A stretch of 64,000 bases of DNA from Nitzschia sp. DOCU1 (taxonomy: Eukaryota > Bacillariophyta > Bacillariophyceae > Bacillariales > Bacillariaceae): assembly GCA_951394045.1 (NCBI GenBank), contig OX595988.1, positions 1,999,352-2,063,351 of the forward strand, given 5' to 3'. Position 1 is the stretch's first letter; each line of letters starts with the position of its first letter. This document shows, in pieces, positions 30,392-43,769 of the stretch. Below the pieces are notes generated by a model. That model had not been told where the DNA came from and searched no databases. It worked only from the letters and a program-made list of their open reading frames with translations. The position numbers were made by a program, and so were the translations under genes.

Positions 30392-33300
30392 TAGTTATGT
30401 GCTGGCTGGGCTATAATGAGCAATACTATCAATACTACCAATTGACTACTATTCTTGTTGGAGTATTGCTGACAGCTTGTGGTCTGTGATGGTTGCTAGT
30501 ATGGGAGGACGTTGGAGTTGATTTTTATCTCAGCTCGTGGCTGGATGGTGAATTTGAATGAAATGTAAGGCTTCCTCTTCCTCATGATGAACAAGACAAA
30601 CCAGAGAGGTATCATGACCAATCAGCTCAGTCACTCCTGCATACTGAACAAAATTCATGTGTAGATGCAATTGGTGGAAGAACAAGGGCTTGCGCTACTG
30701 TTCATTGCTAGAACACCATATGGATGGGCATAACAATCAAATTTATGGTTGTTTGCCCCCAAAGAGGAGGATGGGTGAAGGAGGATTGGGAATACCAAAC
30801 TATTGGTAATTTTTTATTGCTACCTCTATCTAAGCTAGAGATAAAGCACGGACGGATGCCATGGGCTTCACAGCCTGTGCTCAGGAGCAAGCATAGGTAT
30901 GCCCTTTGCAAAATGTTTCAAAGAATTTGCAAAGGCCATTCTGCCAACCTTGAGGCTATCTCAGCGGTACCGCTGACAAAAATCATTTCAGCCGTCTTTT
31001 TAGCCATTTCCATTTCAGCCATGCAGCTGCCATAAATTATTTCAGCCGTAATGAGCATTCACCTGGGACTTTGCCACCTAGGAATTTGTGTCATCAGTTA
31101 CTTTTGGAGTAGCCGTAGCCGTTGCGGTTCCTTTGTGCAATTCACAAACACAACAATCAGGCACAATAAAAGGTACTAGTAGGCCCTTCGTCCTGGAGTA
31201 TTGATTTGCTGTATCTGCTGGTGCAGACCAACCATTTGAAGTTCAACCAGCAGTCGGGAAAGCAAGGTTATTGTTCATTGCCATTTGATTTATGTCAAAG
31301 AAAAGATGTGGCTGAAATAGGGATGGTGAAATGGTAATAAAAATCATTTCAACCGTCATTTTAGTCCTTTCCGCCTGACTAATGTGACCAACAAGCATGT
31401 TGTGTTGTACTTAACCCCTAGCCCTATCTCACCCGACACTCCAGCAACGTCCATGGAAAAATTCTCGATGTCTCTGTAAAAGCATTCTCCTGTTTAAAAA
31501 TGGCCCTTAGCTATGAAGTGACAGACACTGCCACTCTTTGGTGGACACGGCCACAAAACTCCATCTGGTGTCGTACTTATAAGAATTATGTGAATAAACG
31601 GAGGCAAAGTACATCAGCTGGGCTTTTGTAGAACAAGAAGGAATACTCAGAAAAAATTGGGGCACATCAAACTGAATTACTTTAGTAGACGGCGAAAGGT
31701 ATCTTTGTAAGTCATATTGCTTCTGGCCCGAATGGTTTAGTTCATCAATTGTAACACTTACAAATTTCCCTTTTTGAAGTGTCCATGCGACTTACTCACG
31801 TTTGTGGAAATATCGATGTGTGTTACTCAAAGGACTTACCTTGATGAAATCTATAAATTTGCATAGATTCCTGAATTCGTCAATTCATCACTACGCACCA
31901 TCAATCTTGTGACTGTTGTGGTCCAACAATTTGGTAGCTAAAAATCGAAATGTTACTTTCAAGTCTTTTTCTCTACTCTTTATATTTCTCGCGTTCAGGC
32001 CACTCACAAAAACTTTTACCTGGTAGATCGTCGACTAGCAGTTAAGGCTTATGATGTTGGATTCGGCTTGTTCCTTGAGATTCAACCCTTCAGCAGAAAC
32101 CTCTACAACTTTAGTGCAAACTCTGCACTTGTGAAAAATTCGCAATCTCTGCAACTCTATCATCACAATCTGTGCTGCCTACTTCCCTGTTTACGTGCAA
32201 AGTTGAGTAGACTTTTGTTTTGGTTTCCTATATTTATCTTTCATTGAACAAAACTGCTCATGATCTAGCTGTGGCTCATTATTTTCAACCAGGAAGTCAC
32301 TATACAATTATGAGGAATATCGAAGGGCCTCTACTTCCAGTTTAAGTTAAAGCTAATAGCCTAGCAGGTGTCGATCAGCAGCGATCTTGAGTGTTGGTTA
32401 TCCTGGCCTCCAATGCAAGATAGCACTTTTGCGCTATAGCTCGATGTTTTCGTCAACAGTTATTGGCTCATCGCCCATGCCATAAATTTGCTATTAGACT
32501 CTTGAGTTTCTGATTTCAAACATCGCTTTCATGGGGTTTTCTTTATTGACAACGGCGTCCCGATACTTTAGAAAAAGACCAGATTCTCTTTGATGAAAAT
32601 GGCGCCTGGATACTTGAAAAGCTTTTGCCACCAATTCCTTGGCTGAATTATTTTACAATCTTGATCGTTCCTCTCCGTGATATGGTACCTTTATTTCGGT
32701 CAACGGGTCACTTTTATGATTAACTCGCCTGAAAAATTACTGCTATCAAATTGTACGTGACCTGGGTAAGTGAATTTTCGAGGCGCCGTGCCTCTGCTAT
32801 CAATTTTTCCAACGCTTGTTGGGTGTCCACACGACAAGTATCTTTCGGGGATTTCGATTTTCTGGCAGGTTGGTAATATTTTCCAGCCAATGTCCTCGTC
32901 ACAGCTCCATCCACTGTAGACTCCGTGTTCATCTCTGACCAAAATTTCCGAAAGATTCTGTAATGGTCTGAATGCGTATTATAATGTGAAGCTTTCGAGA
33001 TTGATGATTTCGGATTTTTCAAGTCTTCATAATCGAGTCAATATATCTGATATTGGCTCAGAAAAACCAAGAAAACAAACTCACCAAACAAAAATCACGG
33101 GGAGTAAGATAGTATGATAGTCCTCGCGGACTTCGGTCCGCCAGGAACGCAGTTCGACCGTCACATTAGCGTTGGAGTGGCTGCGTTTAATAAATAAGAC
33201 TTCTTAACCACTGCACAGAAATATCGTGAAGGACATGTATGTTTCTCCATTCACGCTATGTATGCTTCACCTGTCGGACCTGCCACTAAAAATATTGGAA

Positions 33301-35265
33301 ATATTTTGATATACATCGTGTTAGTCTTGCATCCTCGCATTCAATTCTTTCATACCCGAGTCGGTGAGGCTTTCTGTCCATGATATGTGCATGAAGTTTT
33401 GCTAATCAAACTCCCCAAGAGTGAGAATAGTACGCCATGTATTTTTATCGCTAGAATCGTTTGGAGTGCCTCCTTCTAAATGCTCGGGGAGAATGCATCT
33501 TTCGTTCGTTCGTTCGAGAAAGAGATTGTGTTGTTTACGTCGTTCTTATGTGGAACAGTACGTGTTCGCGGCGTCGTGCTCATTGTTAGAGTTTGATTTT
33601 CATTTCTTTTGCTTGGCCTTGCCATGACACCCCTGTTGTATTGGCACGTTGTATTGTTTGCGGAGTTCTTCCATGTGGGGTCGGGTGTCCACACGACACG
33701 TATCTTTCGAGGGGCTCGGGTTGCTGGCATGCTTCGCCATGTTTGTTGCAGTTCCATAGAGTGCATGAGGGAAATTTACTTACTAATACGTACGCAGCGA
33801 AATTAAGAATAGCAAACTGACGCATACTTTGATTGGTAACATGCCATATTGACTACAAGGAAGTAACTTGTTTTTAACGACCCATATGTAGGATCTTGCA
33901 AGCCACTCTCTTTGTTTGTTTGCCCTTCGTTTACCTTGAGCATGCCCACAACAGGATATTGCAATATCGACAAAAAGGAAGTAAGTGGTTTTTACAACAG
34001 GAGAATCAATTTCGAGCACAGGCTCGTGGTGGCTTAAAGTTAATTACAAAATATAATACGTAATTGCTTTTGCCCCGTTTTCCGATGAGGTGGTGGTGGG
34101 TGGGTGGGTGGGTTCGCGCTAGTAGTTTTAAAAAGCTACGGTTTTGTATAGCCTGCGTCTGCATGCACTTCAAGTGTCTCTTTGCAGACTTAGCTTCGAA
34201 ATCAAGTCTGGAAACAGAAATCGGATACAGTACAGACAATACTGGCTGGCCGGCAACATTCAAAAAACCCAACAACATTGATGATCTGCTGCAGATTTAC
34301 GACCATTGGCAGGTCGGCTGGGCAACAACCATATGGTAAAATTCTTTTATTTTTTAAACTCCAATTGTAAGCCAAATTATTTTAAGCCGGCAAATAACTT
34401 GACACTTTTGCACAACTTTGAGACCAAAAAAAGGAGGCAGATACTACCGATCCGATAGGAGTCACTGTGACCTTGCCATATCAGAATTTCACGAGCTTTC
34501 CAGCGGTGCAAAGATTAGTAAGTGGGGACAGGGTTGATCGGTCTAACGAAAATGTCAAAACATAAAAATTTGACATTGTTGTGTCAAATTTTACGATTGG
34601 AGTTAATCAATGTTCTATTTAGAGTGAGTCATCGTTTGGCAAATCATCGTGCTAAATCAAAATGAAATGAGTTACGATGGACAATATTGATTAATTATCT
34701 GCGTTGTAATCTTCCTATCTAAGAGTGGACGCCGGGCGCCATACGGATTTTTCTACAGATGATGTTAAAATTTTAGTCGGATAGGAACCGAATGTCACCA
34801 GACGAGAACTATATAGATGGATCTAGAATCGGCACGATGACGTAGCAAAATAAACCTTCAGGCCCTCCTTCGGGATCAGTCGTTGAAATAATTAGAGCAG
34901 TATTTTCCAGTTGCCTTGGGATCCGAAAAAGCTAGGTTGTTTTCAGATTGACGTTGCAGCGAACACGCAATGTTGGGTTGTCAAAATAAGTACAGTCAGT
35001 CACTCTAGCGTGACGAGGCAGGCTTCGTACAAAGTTGTGAATTAATAAGGTCGCGTTGCGAGCCTCTGAGGTTGCTGCGGCGACAACTGAAATTGGCGCA
35101 CTGGCAGAGAGATGTGGTCACATTTGGGACTAAAAATCATTTAGTTCTCGACGCTCTCAAGCCAACAATGACGCGGCTGTCTGTCTGCTGGGGGCCAAAG
35201 TAATGTTTCATGCCCTGTCCTTGACCATTTCATCGGATCCATTCGGCAACGAACCTACCGGCAGC
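30392..35265. other. 4.9-kb gene desert
   Basis: No frame gives a recognisable protein. Noted items are a duplicated ~40-base block (TGTCCACACGACAAGTATCT at about 32824 and TGTCCACACGACACGTATCT at about 33688) with weaker flanking similarity, repeated TCATTTCAGCCGTC words at about 30985-31370, and two stem-loops at 33121-33186. The composition is AT-rich compared with the neighbouring genes. Confidence 0.5.
33121..33186. ncRNA. Candidate structured RNA: two adjacent stem-loops
   Basis: 33126-33141 is a perfect GCGGAC/GTCCGC stem closed by a TTCG tetraloop (cUUCGg), extended by TCCT/AGGA across one C-C mismatch. It is followed at once by ACGCAG (33147-33152) pairing with CTGCGT (33181-33186). 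Two tandem hairpins in an AT-rich desert suggest a transcribed structured RNA. No snRNA, snoRNA, tRNA or SRP signature was identified; strand is ambiguous but cUUCGg forms on the plus strand. Confidence 0.35.
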
Positions 35266-36141
35266 TTATCGATGAACAAGACGAATCTTGAAAACGTCTT
35301 GTAATGCGATTTGCATGGTATTGGCGAAGTCTGAGACAGATATTCGTTCAGGTAGAAATTGATTCAGACATCCCACTTCACGATTCTCCAGACCACATGG
35401 TACAATACCTTCGAAGTTTGCCAAAGAACTTTCTTCAACGTTTACGGCAATGCCGTGCATAGTAACCCATTTCCTGCATTTGATGCCAACAGCTCCTACT
35501 TTGCAGTTTCCAATCCAAACACCAGTGATTCCTTCCTTTCTCTCAGCGTTCAGCCCGTACAGAGAGAGTGCACGAATCAAGCATTCCTCCAAGGCCCGGA
35601 TGTACCAATGGATATCTTGTTTGTAGCCTCTGAGGTCAAGGATGAGATAGACTGTAAGTTGTCCTGGGCCATGGTAGGTAACTTCCCCCCCGCGATCCAT
35701 GCGGACGACAGAGACATTGCCATCTTTGGCCTTAATAAAATTGGCATTGGATGCTGTGCCCAAGGTGTAAACAGGTTCATGTTGTAGTAGTATCACCGTG
35801 TCAACTCCAGAACACTTTTGTTCTCCTTCAGCAAACTGCGTGTCGGGAAAAGGAGCTGCAAGCCTCTCTAATTGGTCGGCGAAAATTTGCTTTTGGAGGG
35901 CCCACGCCTCAATGAATGGAACCTCGCTTCCGTCAAGAAAGTTCAGTAGTACGACCTCACGCTTCATCTGATCTGTTTCTGATAAGGGCTCGAACTCCCC
36001 AAGTTGTTGGGGCAACAGGTAGAGACTGCCTCGAACATGCGTCTGTGCCGCAATGGCTGATCTATCTAGGAGATTGATTGGCCGCGAAAAGGCGTTGGCG
36101 CAAGCAACGAAGATGATGGTCGCAGCAGCACATAGTCTCAT
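35266..36141 (-). CDS. lipB: Octanoyltransferase LipB, probably plastid-targeted
   Basis: A 291-residue protein of the LipB family (lipoyl(octanoyl) transferase), which moves octanoyl from acyl carrier protein to lipoyl-dependent enzyme subunits. Visible motifs: LLQHEPVYTLG, RMDRGGEVTYHGPGQLTVYLILDL (the RGG-x-TYHGPGQ signature), GVWIGNCKVGAVGIKCRKWVTMHG (with the GAIG/K region and the H-G motif) and IVPCGL with the catalytic Cys. The N-terminus is a hydrophobic signal peptide followed by CANAFSRP, resembling the ASAFAP cleavage motif with Phe at +1. Plastid import across the chloroplast ER is therefore likely, serving plastid pyruvate dehydrogenase. Confidence 0.92.
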   Translation of the reverse strand: MRLCAAATIIFVACANAFSRPINLLDRSAIAAQTHVRGSLYLLPQQLGEFEPLSETDQMKREVVLLNFLDGSEVPFIEAWALQKQIFADQLERLAAPFPDTQFAEGEQKCSGVDTVILLQHEPVYTLGTASNANFIKAKDGNVSVVRMDRGGEVTYHGPGQLTVYLILDLRGYKQDIHWYIRALEECLIRALSLYGLNAERKEGITGVWIGNCKVGAVGIKCRKWVTMHGIAVNVEESSLANFEGIVPCGLENREVGCLNQFLPERISVSDFANTMQIALQDVFKIRLVHR

Positions 36142-36547
36142 TTTATCTTCACGAGGATCGAAGTCCGGATCATATTCTGGTGCTCAAAATCTGAACAGAA
36201 TCCCTATGCCATTTCGATCCATCGAAAAATTATTGTGTGTGTGGGGGGGGGACACTGCGTGAAGAAGAAGGACGTTCCTGCCGCACGCAAGTGCCTTGGC
36301 AATTATTCGATTTAGTCAAATGAAATCCTACAATAGGAATATGCAAACGGTTGTATAATAGGCATACGAGTAGGTACCACTCCTTGTTGCTACCGCGTGC
36401 AGTACCAAGTCAAAGTTGCAGTTGTTGCATGTTGAGAGACTTCGTTTTCGCATCGCAAAGCAAAGAGCGAGGTTGACTTTGTCGTCACAACCCCACAGCT
36501 ACTACCTCAACCACTGCAAGTTTTGACAGGCGTTTGCAACATCCACG

Positions 36548-37554
<1,007 letters not shown>

Positions 37555-37909
37555 TCCTAACGCTTTTCGGCACGATGTTTCACACACCCGTTTGGAGATA
37601 TGCAACGACCTCCACATCTAAAGTAATAGTGCGTGGCTACACACCATATTCTAGTTCAACGAAAATTTTCCAGCTTGGTTGGTATCGCAATATCTTGATC
37701 CACGCTGTGACAATATTTGTTAGTCGATGCTGAAGCAAGGCCGACGTTGAACTTTCATAACAAGACCTGAAACGAAAACGGTGAGTTCTTCCGACGACCC
37801 ACATACCGCTCTTTCTTGTAGGAAGCTACAGTACTAATTGGCGCGCGATCCGGGGTCTTATTGAAAAATCCACAAGGTGAAGAAACTATCGATTCTAACT
37901 GATAGGTGA

Positions 37910-38970
37910 TTATTCCTCATCTGCCTCGATCTCTGACTTCTTGGCGTCCTTCTTGGCTTGAACACGTGCTTTCCTTTCGTCATACGTGAGTTTGGCCTTG
38001 CGTTTGAAACTCTTATCGGGGGAAAATGCAGTCTTCTCAGCTGGGGAGGGGTCCTCGCGAATCTTTTCGTGCACACTCGTATACAAATCCTCCAGTCCAT
38101 CAGCAGCCACTTCGTTGGAAATGTAGGTCGCAAAATGTTCCTGATATTTCTGGTTATCCTCTTCTTCAAGGTATTCCATGTACTCACTAACATGTCCACC
38201 AAAGATTCTCTCACGGTGCATGTCAGCATCATATTCTGTGGTCGCAATGAATGGTTAGAGTGGCCGTCGAAAACCCAGCCCGTCAAACGCCAATGCAACA
38301 ACTCACCCTTGGAGTCACGATCATATCCTGGGAAACGCTTCTCGGAATGGGGAATGTCCAGACCACCATCTGCAGCTCCCTTCATCGCCCCGAAAATGCG
38401 GCATCCGGTGGTCGTTGCCTTCGTACCAACGTCCAGCAAGGCCCGAAAAGGTCGCTTGTCATCATCTACTGAATCAACGTAGTACGTTTTCTTCTCGTAT
38501 TCCGTGCTGACAACGCTACCGTCAACCTCGGTGTTTCCCTCGTAAACATCATCCAAGCCTACCTTTTGTAAGAGCCTGCGAGCAGCCAAAAGCCCGGTAC
38601 AGTATGCGGCAGCATAATTCTTGAGGCCCACTTTAAGGCCGTATCGTGCCAACTCAGTCGAGGACGCTTGACACAAAATGCGATCTCCATCAACCATGGC
38701 GTACGCAACCTGGCAAATTACCTTCGTGTTGGAGAATCGGACGACAAGACGGTATTTTGGCGACTGATACTTGTTCTTGTCTTGAGCGCAAAGGCGTTTA
38801 CGCTGACGATAGTCGGTCTTTCCCTCACGCCGACGTCGGAACTTGACCTGGAAGCGAGAGAAGTACGCCTTACTTTTTTGAACTTTGACGAACGGCTAGT
38901 AACAAACAATTTTTAGCGTTGGATTCCAACAGAAAGATGGCGCAAATTAATTGTTCATCGAACTTACCAT
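37910..38970 (-). CDS. RPL5: 60S ribosomal protein L5 (uL18)
   Basis: Three coding exons: 38968-38970 (the ATG alone, followed by GTAAGT), 38895-38307 and 38235-37910, giving 305 residues. The sequence matches eukaryotic L5 throughout: [80 protein letters not shown] and the [15 protein letters not shown] region, then a Lys-rich tail. L5 binds 5S rRNA and joins the central protuberance of the large subunit. Without the start-codon-only first exon the second exon lacks an initiator in the right place. Confidence 0.95.
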
Positions 38971-39373
38971 GGTCTCTTTGTATTAGCAAAGCGTCGATAG
39001 AGCTGGAGAATACAAGAAATATCATCAAAACCGGGGAGCGGTAATTGCTTCATCCAAGATGCTGCTCGGTGGATAGATGCGGGGACGTAGAATGCCAGTA
39101 CGATAGACCGCGTACCTTTTTAGTAAAGGGGGAAGGGGCACAGGCATCACCGAGGTCAAGGCGATGAATACGTATGTATGGTACTCACAAACATAGTAGT
39201 GTATATGCATACACTCAAACTCGTTTTCCTCTCCGCGGCGCGCGGTGCACTATGGACACCGCGGACCCCCAAGAAGGAACGTGTGACAGGTCCCCGCTAA
39301 CACAATTTTTCGCATTACGAACTTTCACTTTACGTCTCCTGTCTCCTCATTTGACTTTGCAAGCGAATTTACG
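38971..39373. other. Divergent spacer between RPL5 and HSF
   Basis: About 400 bases shared upstream of two divergently oriented genes, hence probably two promoters. An inverted CGCGG..CCGCG-rich stretch lies near 39234-39263. No classical heat-shock element array was recognised. Confidence 0.45.
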
Positions 39374-41128
39374 ATGACCGGCCAAAACACTCCACCTGGG
39401 AAAATCAACTTTGCCGGTATGGTTTCGGCCAAGCGCAGAAGGATGCGTAGTGGAGGAAATGTGTCCACCTTGACAAACAACGCTGCAAAGCACGAGATTG
39501 ATAATTCTGTTATGGATTACGATGATGACGACGAGGATGACGACGACGACGACGAGAAAACCGCAACGACTTCCAAATGTAAATCGGCCAACACCATTCC
39601 CATCTTCCTTAAAAGTACGTGACGCCCAGCGGTCGAGAAGACTGGCTGCTGCAATTGATGACTCGCCGTGATTCAAAGGCAACAGGGCAGGATGGGATGA
39701 ATGACCATGCTTGAACCAGGCTCTCACACGGCCTCCTTTGCTCTTCATTTCGCCTGAAACAGAGACGTACAAGATGATTGACACTTGTGATTCTAGCATT
39801 GCATCATGGTAGGTTTTTGACTTGCGGTCTAGTTATTCCGTCTTTTTGTGGGTTTGCGCAAAGGGTATACTTCGTTGGAATTCCAGCGTGGAACGTAGTA
39901 CACTTTCTACGTGGTGACAACCGGCCCGTTATCCCTAACTCCTCCTTGAGGCGAAGGAACACAATACAAGCTGTAACATGCCACCTTCTAACGAATCTTC
40001 CTTCTTGTTCTGACTGTCCAGGTCGGATGACGGCACAACCTTTACTGTCAAAGACCCTGATCTATTTGCCTCCAATGTCATCCCTCAATATTTTGACCAC
40101 AACAAGTTTTCGAGTTTTGCGAGACAGTAAGTTAGAAGAAAAGCGGTCCAAAGCCTTGGAGCCGCGATTTCAATCTTTTTGTCGTCGTCTAATCTGGTCC
40201 TTGCGTCGATTGAAGATTGAACTTTTACGGTTTCAGGAAGATGCAGTCAAAGCCTATCCGCAACAGCGATTTTGATGCTAATACCGCGAAGCACGTGACG
40301 TTCTATAATGAAAATTTTAGGCGAGGCCGGTGTGACTTGCTGAAGAAGATCCAGCGATCGACGCGCGGAGGTGGAGGCAATCCAGGCCAGGACCAGGCAC
40401 GGGAAGTGCTAACCCTCAAAGAAAAAATTGCTTCTCTTGAAAAGACGATTACCGACATGGGCAGCCAGATGGAGGAGAGAATGCGGCGCTTGGAACTTGA
40501 CATGCTTGGTCGAATGGAACAGATGATGATTGCTATGCAACAGCAACAGGGGCAAATGCAAAACAATGCAAACGGTAGTATTGGTTCGATTGATGCGCCT
40601 AAGGCGCCTACCAGCAATCCATCCGTTAATCACGGAGGGAATGTCCCGAGTGGTCAAGCCAACACTCAACCTGAGATTGGAGGGTGGGATCCTTTGCCGT
40701 ACGGAGCCAGAGGAACCTCGATCGGTTCTATCTCAGGCCTTGCCGGCCTGGCAGGATCTGGCGTGCTGGGCTTGAGCAAACCCGGACAAGGTCCGACACT
40801 GCCGCCACACCCGAAACAGAAGTCCCTGCCGATTCAAGGTTTCCCCGGGGCTCTCTCAATCCCCCCTGACCGTTTGGCGTCTCTTCGAGGGATCTCAAAT
40901 CTTTCAAGGGGTATTTCAAGCCTTTCCCGTGGTGCATCAATTGAATCTCAATCCTCCGCACTACTAAGCAATACGTGGGAAGACAAGTTTTTTTCGATGC
41001 TCATGTCAGGTGAAAAGTTGGGCCAACAAGCGGTTGGAGACTCGATGAATCCTACTCCCATGAATCCCAATGTTCTTGGTTCAACAATGATATCCCATGG
41101 GAACAGCATTGGGCAGATGGGGGTTTAG
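39374..41128 (+). CDS. HSF: Heat shock transcription factor
   Basis: Four exons (39374-39614, 39763-39808, 40022-40126, 40216-41128) yield 434 residues. After an acidic N-terminus, the winged-helix HSF DNA-binding domain runs from about residue 75 to 170: FLKKTYKMIDTCDSSIASW, SDDGTTFTVKDPDLFASNVI, PQYFDHNKFSSFARQLNFYG and FRKM. The recognition-helix signature FSSFARQLNFYGFRK is reconstructed only when introns 2 and 3 are removed, confirming them. A coiled coil (about 205-265) is the HR-A/B trimerisation region, with a Met/Gln-rich end; the rest is Ser/Gly/Pro-rich, likely regulatory. Diatom genomes are known for many HSF genes, so the specific role cannot be inferred. Confidence 0.93.
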
Positions 41129-41473
41129 GACTCTTGTTGTAGAATAGTTGACGGTCCTAGGAGGTGTTGGGCATCTATATGAACTGAGATAGGGGACAGT
41201 TTCCAAGTTCCAAACGGCCTTCCCATGTCTATTATTAACTCCATACTATGAAACGAACCCCGTTTGCTTGTTTTGAGATGACAATCTTCAGTGAACGTGA
41301 GCAATTCGTTGCAATGTATAGCTATAGGGGAAATTCTCCTACCTAGCTGGATACCATACAATGGTTTAAGAGATTCTAACCGGACTTTCGACGCATGACA
41401 GCTGCAAGTATGCAGCCTGCTCTCGCTCGTTTCGCCCGGCTCCAGAGGCTTGACTCCATGACGAATCCCTACC

Positions 41474-43648
41474 TTAGGATGCCAATTTGCGGCTACGAGA
41501 AACTCTACTTTTGATGCCCGTTTCCTCGCCTTCGTACCGGTGACCTTGAGTTCGAACCTCCCTAACAGCGCCCTTGCGCTTGATAAGGGCCTTTCTGTAT
41601 TGCTCTCGTTTTTTTGAACGAGGGTTTCGATTAATTTTTGCTTTGTGTGGAACCAGGCCTCGATTTTTCATGATTGTGCGACTGATGGCGCGTTCCCCTT
41701 TACCACAGTCGTCTTGTGTTAGCAATAATTTTGGCAGTTGAAACCATTATGACACGCCAAACTTACCTTCAACTTCAGCCTCCAAAGTGGGAAACTTCTT
41801 CTCGGTTGTATACAGTTTCTCTTTGGCTTCCTTTTTCCTCTTTGTCGAGCCTGCGATGTCGTTGTAGAAACTCATGCCATCAAGTGGACGATCTTCGTCG
41901 TTGTCTTGCTTCTCTTCTTCAACCAGTTGCTCTTTGAGGCTTCTGTCCCCCCTGCCCTCAAGCTCCTCTTCCATCATTCGAATGCCATGTGCTACTTCAA
42001 CATCCCCGTCATCAATTTGGTCCAAATGTTCTGCATTGTGGCTCGGCTGCCTCTTTTGGCCTTTCTTTGCTGCTCGCTGGTCGATGGAGTGGATTGCCGC
42101 CACGAAACCTCTAGGTGTTTCACCCTCATTAGAGTCACCCGTATCAGAGAATCTTGGTGTACGCCTGCTTTTTGGTATATTCTTCATTTCAATTTCGTGC
42201 TGCCTCAATCCATATCTCGCTTCATCGGCTACAAAACTCAAAGGTTGATTTTCTTCAGTAGCGGGCAATTGTACATTTGCTGCTGTCATGATTTCTTCCG
42301 TCACCCGTGGGTCCCGACATGCGGGGTTTTCACCATCTCCATGGGTTTGTCTGCTCCCTGCTTCCAGCATCCCCGTAGTGCTAGGCATAACTAAGAGCGA
42401 TGTAGCCTTGACCAAGTCTCTGACCTGATCTCGTAAATTCTCAGCGACGTCTTCGACGGAAATGTCAAATTTGTCCCTTATGGCGCTAACACGCTTGAGC
42501 TGTTGCATGACGGGATGGAAATCTATCACACGGAAACCGTCCTCAGCCCCTTCGTCAGCCAAGGAACAATTGACGAAGAGATACATGGCCGCATTGAGCA
42601 AGGTCGATTGTTCTATCATTGATTTCGTCAGTAGAAACAATTGGCCTTCCACAGAAGCTCCCACACTCTGAGGAAAGTGCACGACGTTGTGAGAACGTGT
42701 ATTGGAGAGGTCAACCAAGCGACACAAACACAAATATTTGGTGGATGGTCGTAGGATCATAAATGACCACAGGTAATTTTGCATCAGTTTTCTACCCAGA
42801 CAGCAACGATCGATTTAATCGACCTATGCCAAGGCCTATCATTAAATGCAGTCAATTGCTGAACGCGAGCTTACCTTTGTGGTTGCCTTGTCCTCCAGCA
42901 ACGCCCGTGTTGCAACATCAGTGGAAGTCACAAATTCCTTCGAAACGTCAGAAACGTACGCGGCGATAGGGACGACTTCAGGGTTTCGAAGCTTCAAAAC
43001 CCTCCGCCTTTCCTTCAGTCCCAACTTCGATTTTCCCCTTCCTGCAACGGCCTTTGCGCGATTATCACCTCCCACTGAATGATCTACTGGTAGTTCGAAA
43101 TCAGACCCGTCCATATCAACGAATTGAGCCGTTTGCACTTCCCGCGCCGCAGCCTCTTCTACAAAAGCATCGTCCTCGCTTTGACCCAGTTCCAAATCAC
43201 CAGTATCACCGCTATAATACGCTGACTTTCTTTTCCCCCAATTTCTAACAGAGTTATTCCATCCCTCGACACCTTCGTTTTCATCGTCATCGTCACTATT
43301 TTCGTCGTCGGTGGATAATTCCATCTTCTGGGCGTTGTCAGTGGACAGGCCTCTATCATCGTGGTCGTCACGTTCCTGTTCGCTGCCCGAGTCTTCGTCT
43401 TTATCGTTCTCTCCGTTGCTACTTTCATCGCCAACGCCTAGGTCAAGTATGCTCTGTCTGAATTCAAAATTATCATCTTCCGAGTCCCCCGTATTTGATC
43501 TTTTTTCTAGCGCCAGAAAAGATTCGTCTCGTTCTCGATGGAAATCGTCGCTAGACAGTCCAGCTGCGACAGCGTCGAGCCTGGTTTCATTACGCTTAGG
43601 CTTTATTTTGTTGCCGCCAGTCTTGGCTGTCATTTTTCGCCTCCCCAT
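41474..43648 (-). CDS. SAS10: SAS10/UTP3 small-subunit processome protein
   Basis: The first exon (43648-42875) starts MGRRKMTAK and is highly acidic (DEENSDDDDENEGVEGW), as in Sas10/Utp3. The middle exon(s), about 42800-41767, hold the Sas10/Utp3/C1D domain (VEGQLFLLTKSMIEQSTLLN, HPVMQQLKRVSAIRDKF). The last exon (41712-41474) has the Sas10 C-terminal domain: ISRTIMKNRGLVPHKAKINR, NPRSKKREQYRKA, YEGEETGIKSRVSRSRKL. The 41767/41712 junction is phase-consistent. The splice arrangement around 42660-42800 is unresolved and may hide an extra intron ending at TTTCCTCAG near 42671. The protein acts in nucleolar 18S rRNA processing as part of the U3 snoRNP. Confidence 0.88.
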
Positions 43649-43769
43649 GTTTTTCAAGATGCGCCACTCCCGATTACAACACCTCAAGATGTTGTCTATG
43701 GCATTTGCCAACCTGTGGCTGCGTATTGCACGAAAGATTTTCCGATTTTTTGGATGGCCGCCATGAACT

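Noticed and set aside
37858..38240. Unspliced continuation of the RPL5 frame beyond 38306
   Set aside because: Reading through intron 2 gives sequence unlike L5; splicing 38307 to 38235 restores the family sequence exactly.
41545..41560. tRNA B-box-like GAGTTCGAACCTCC
   Set aside because: It lies within the SAS10 C-terminal exon, and no cloverleaf or A box surrounds it.
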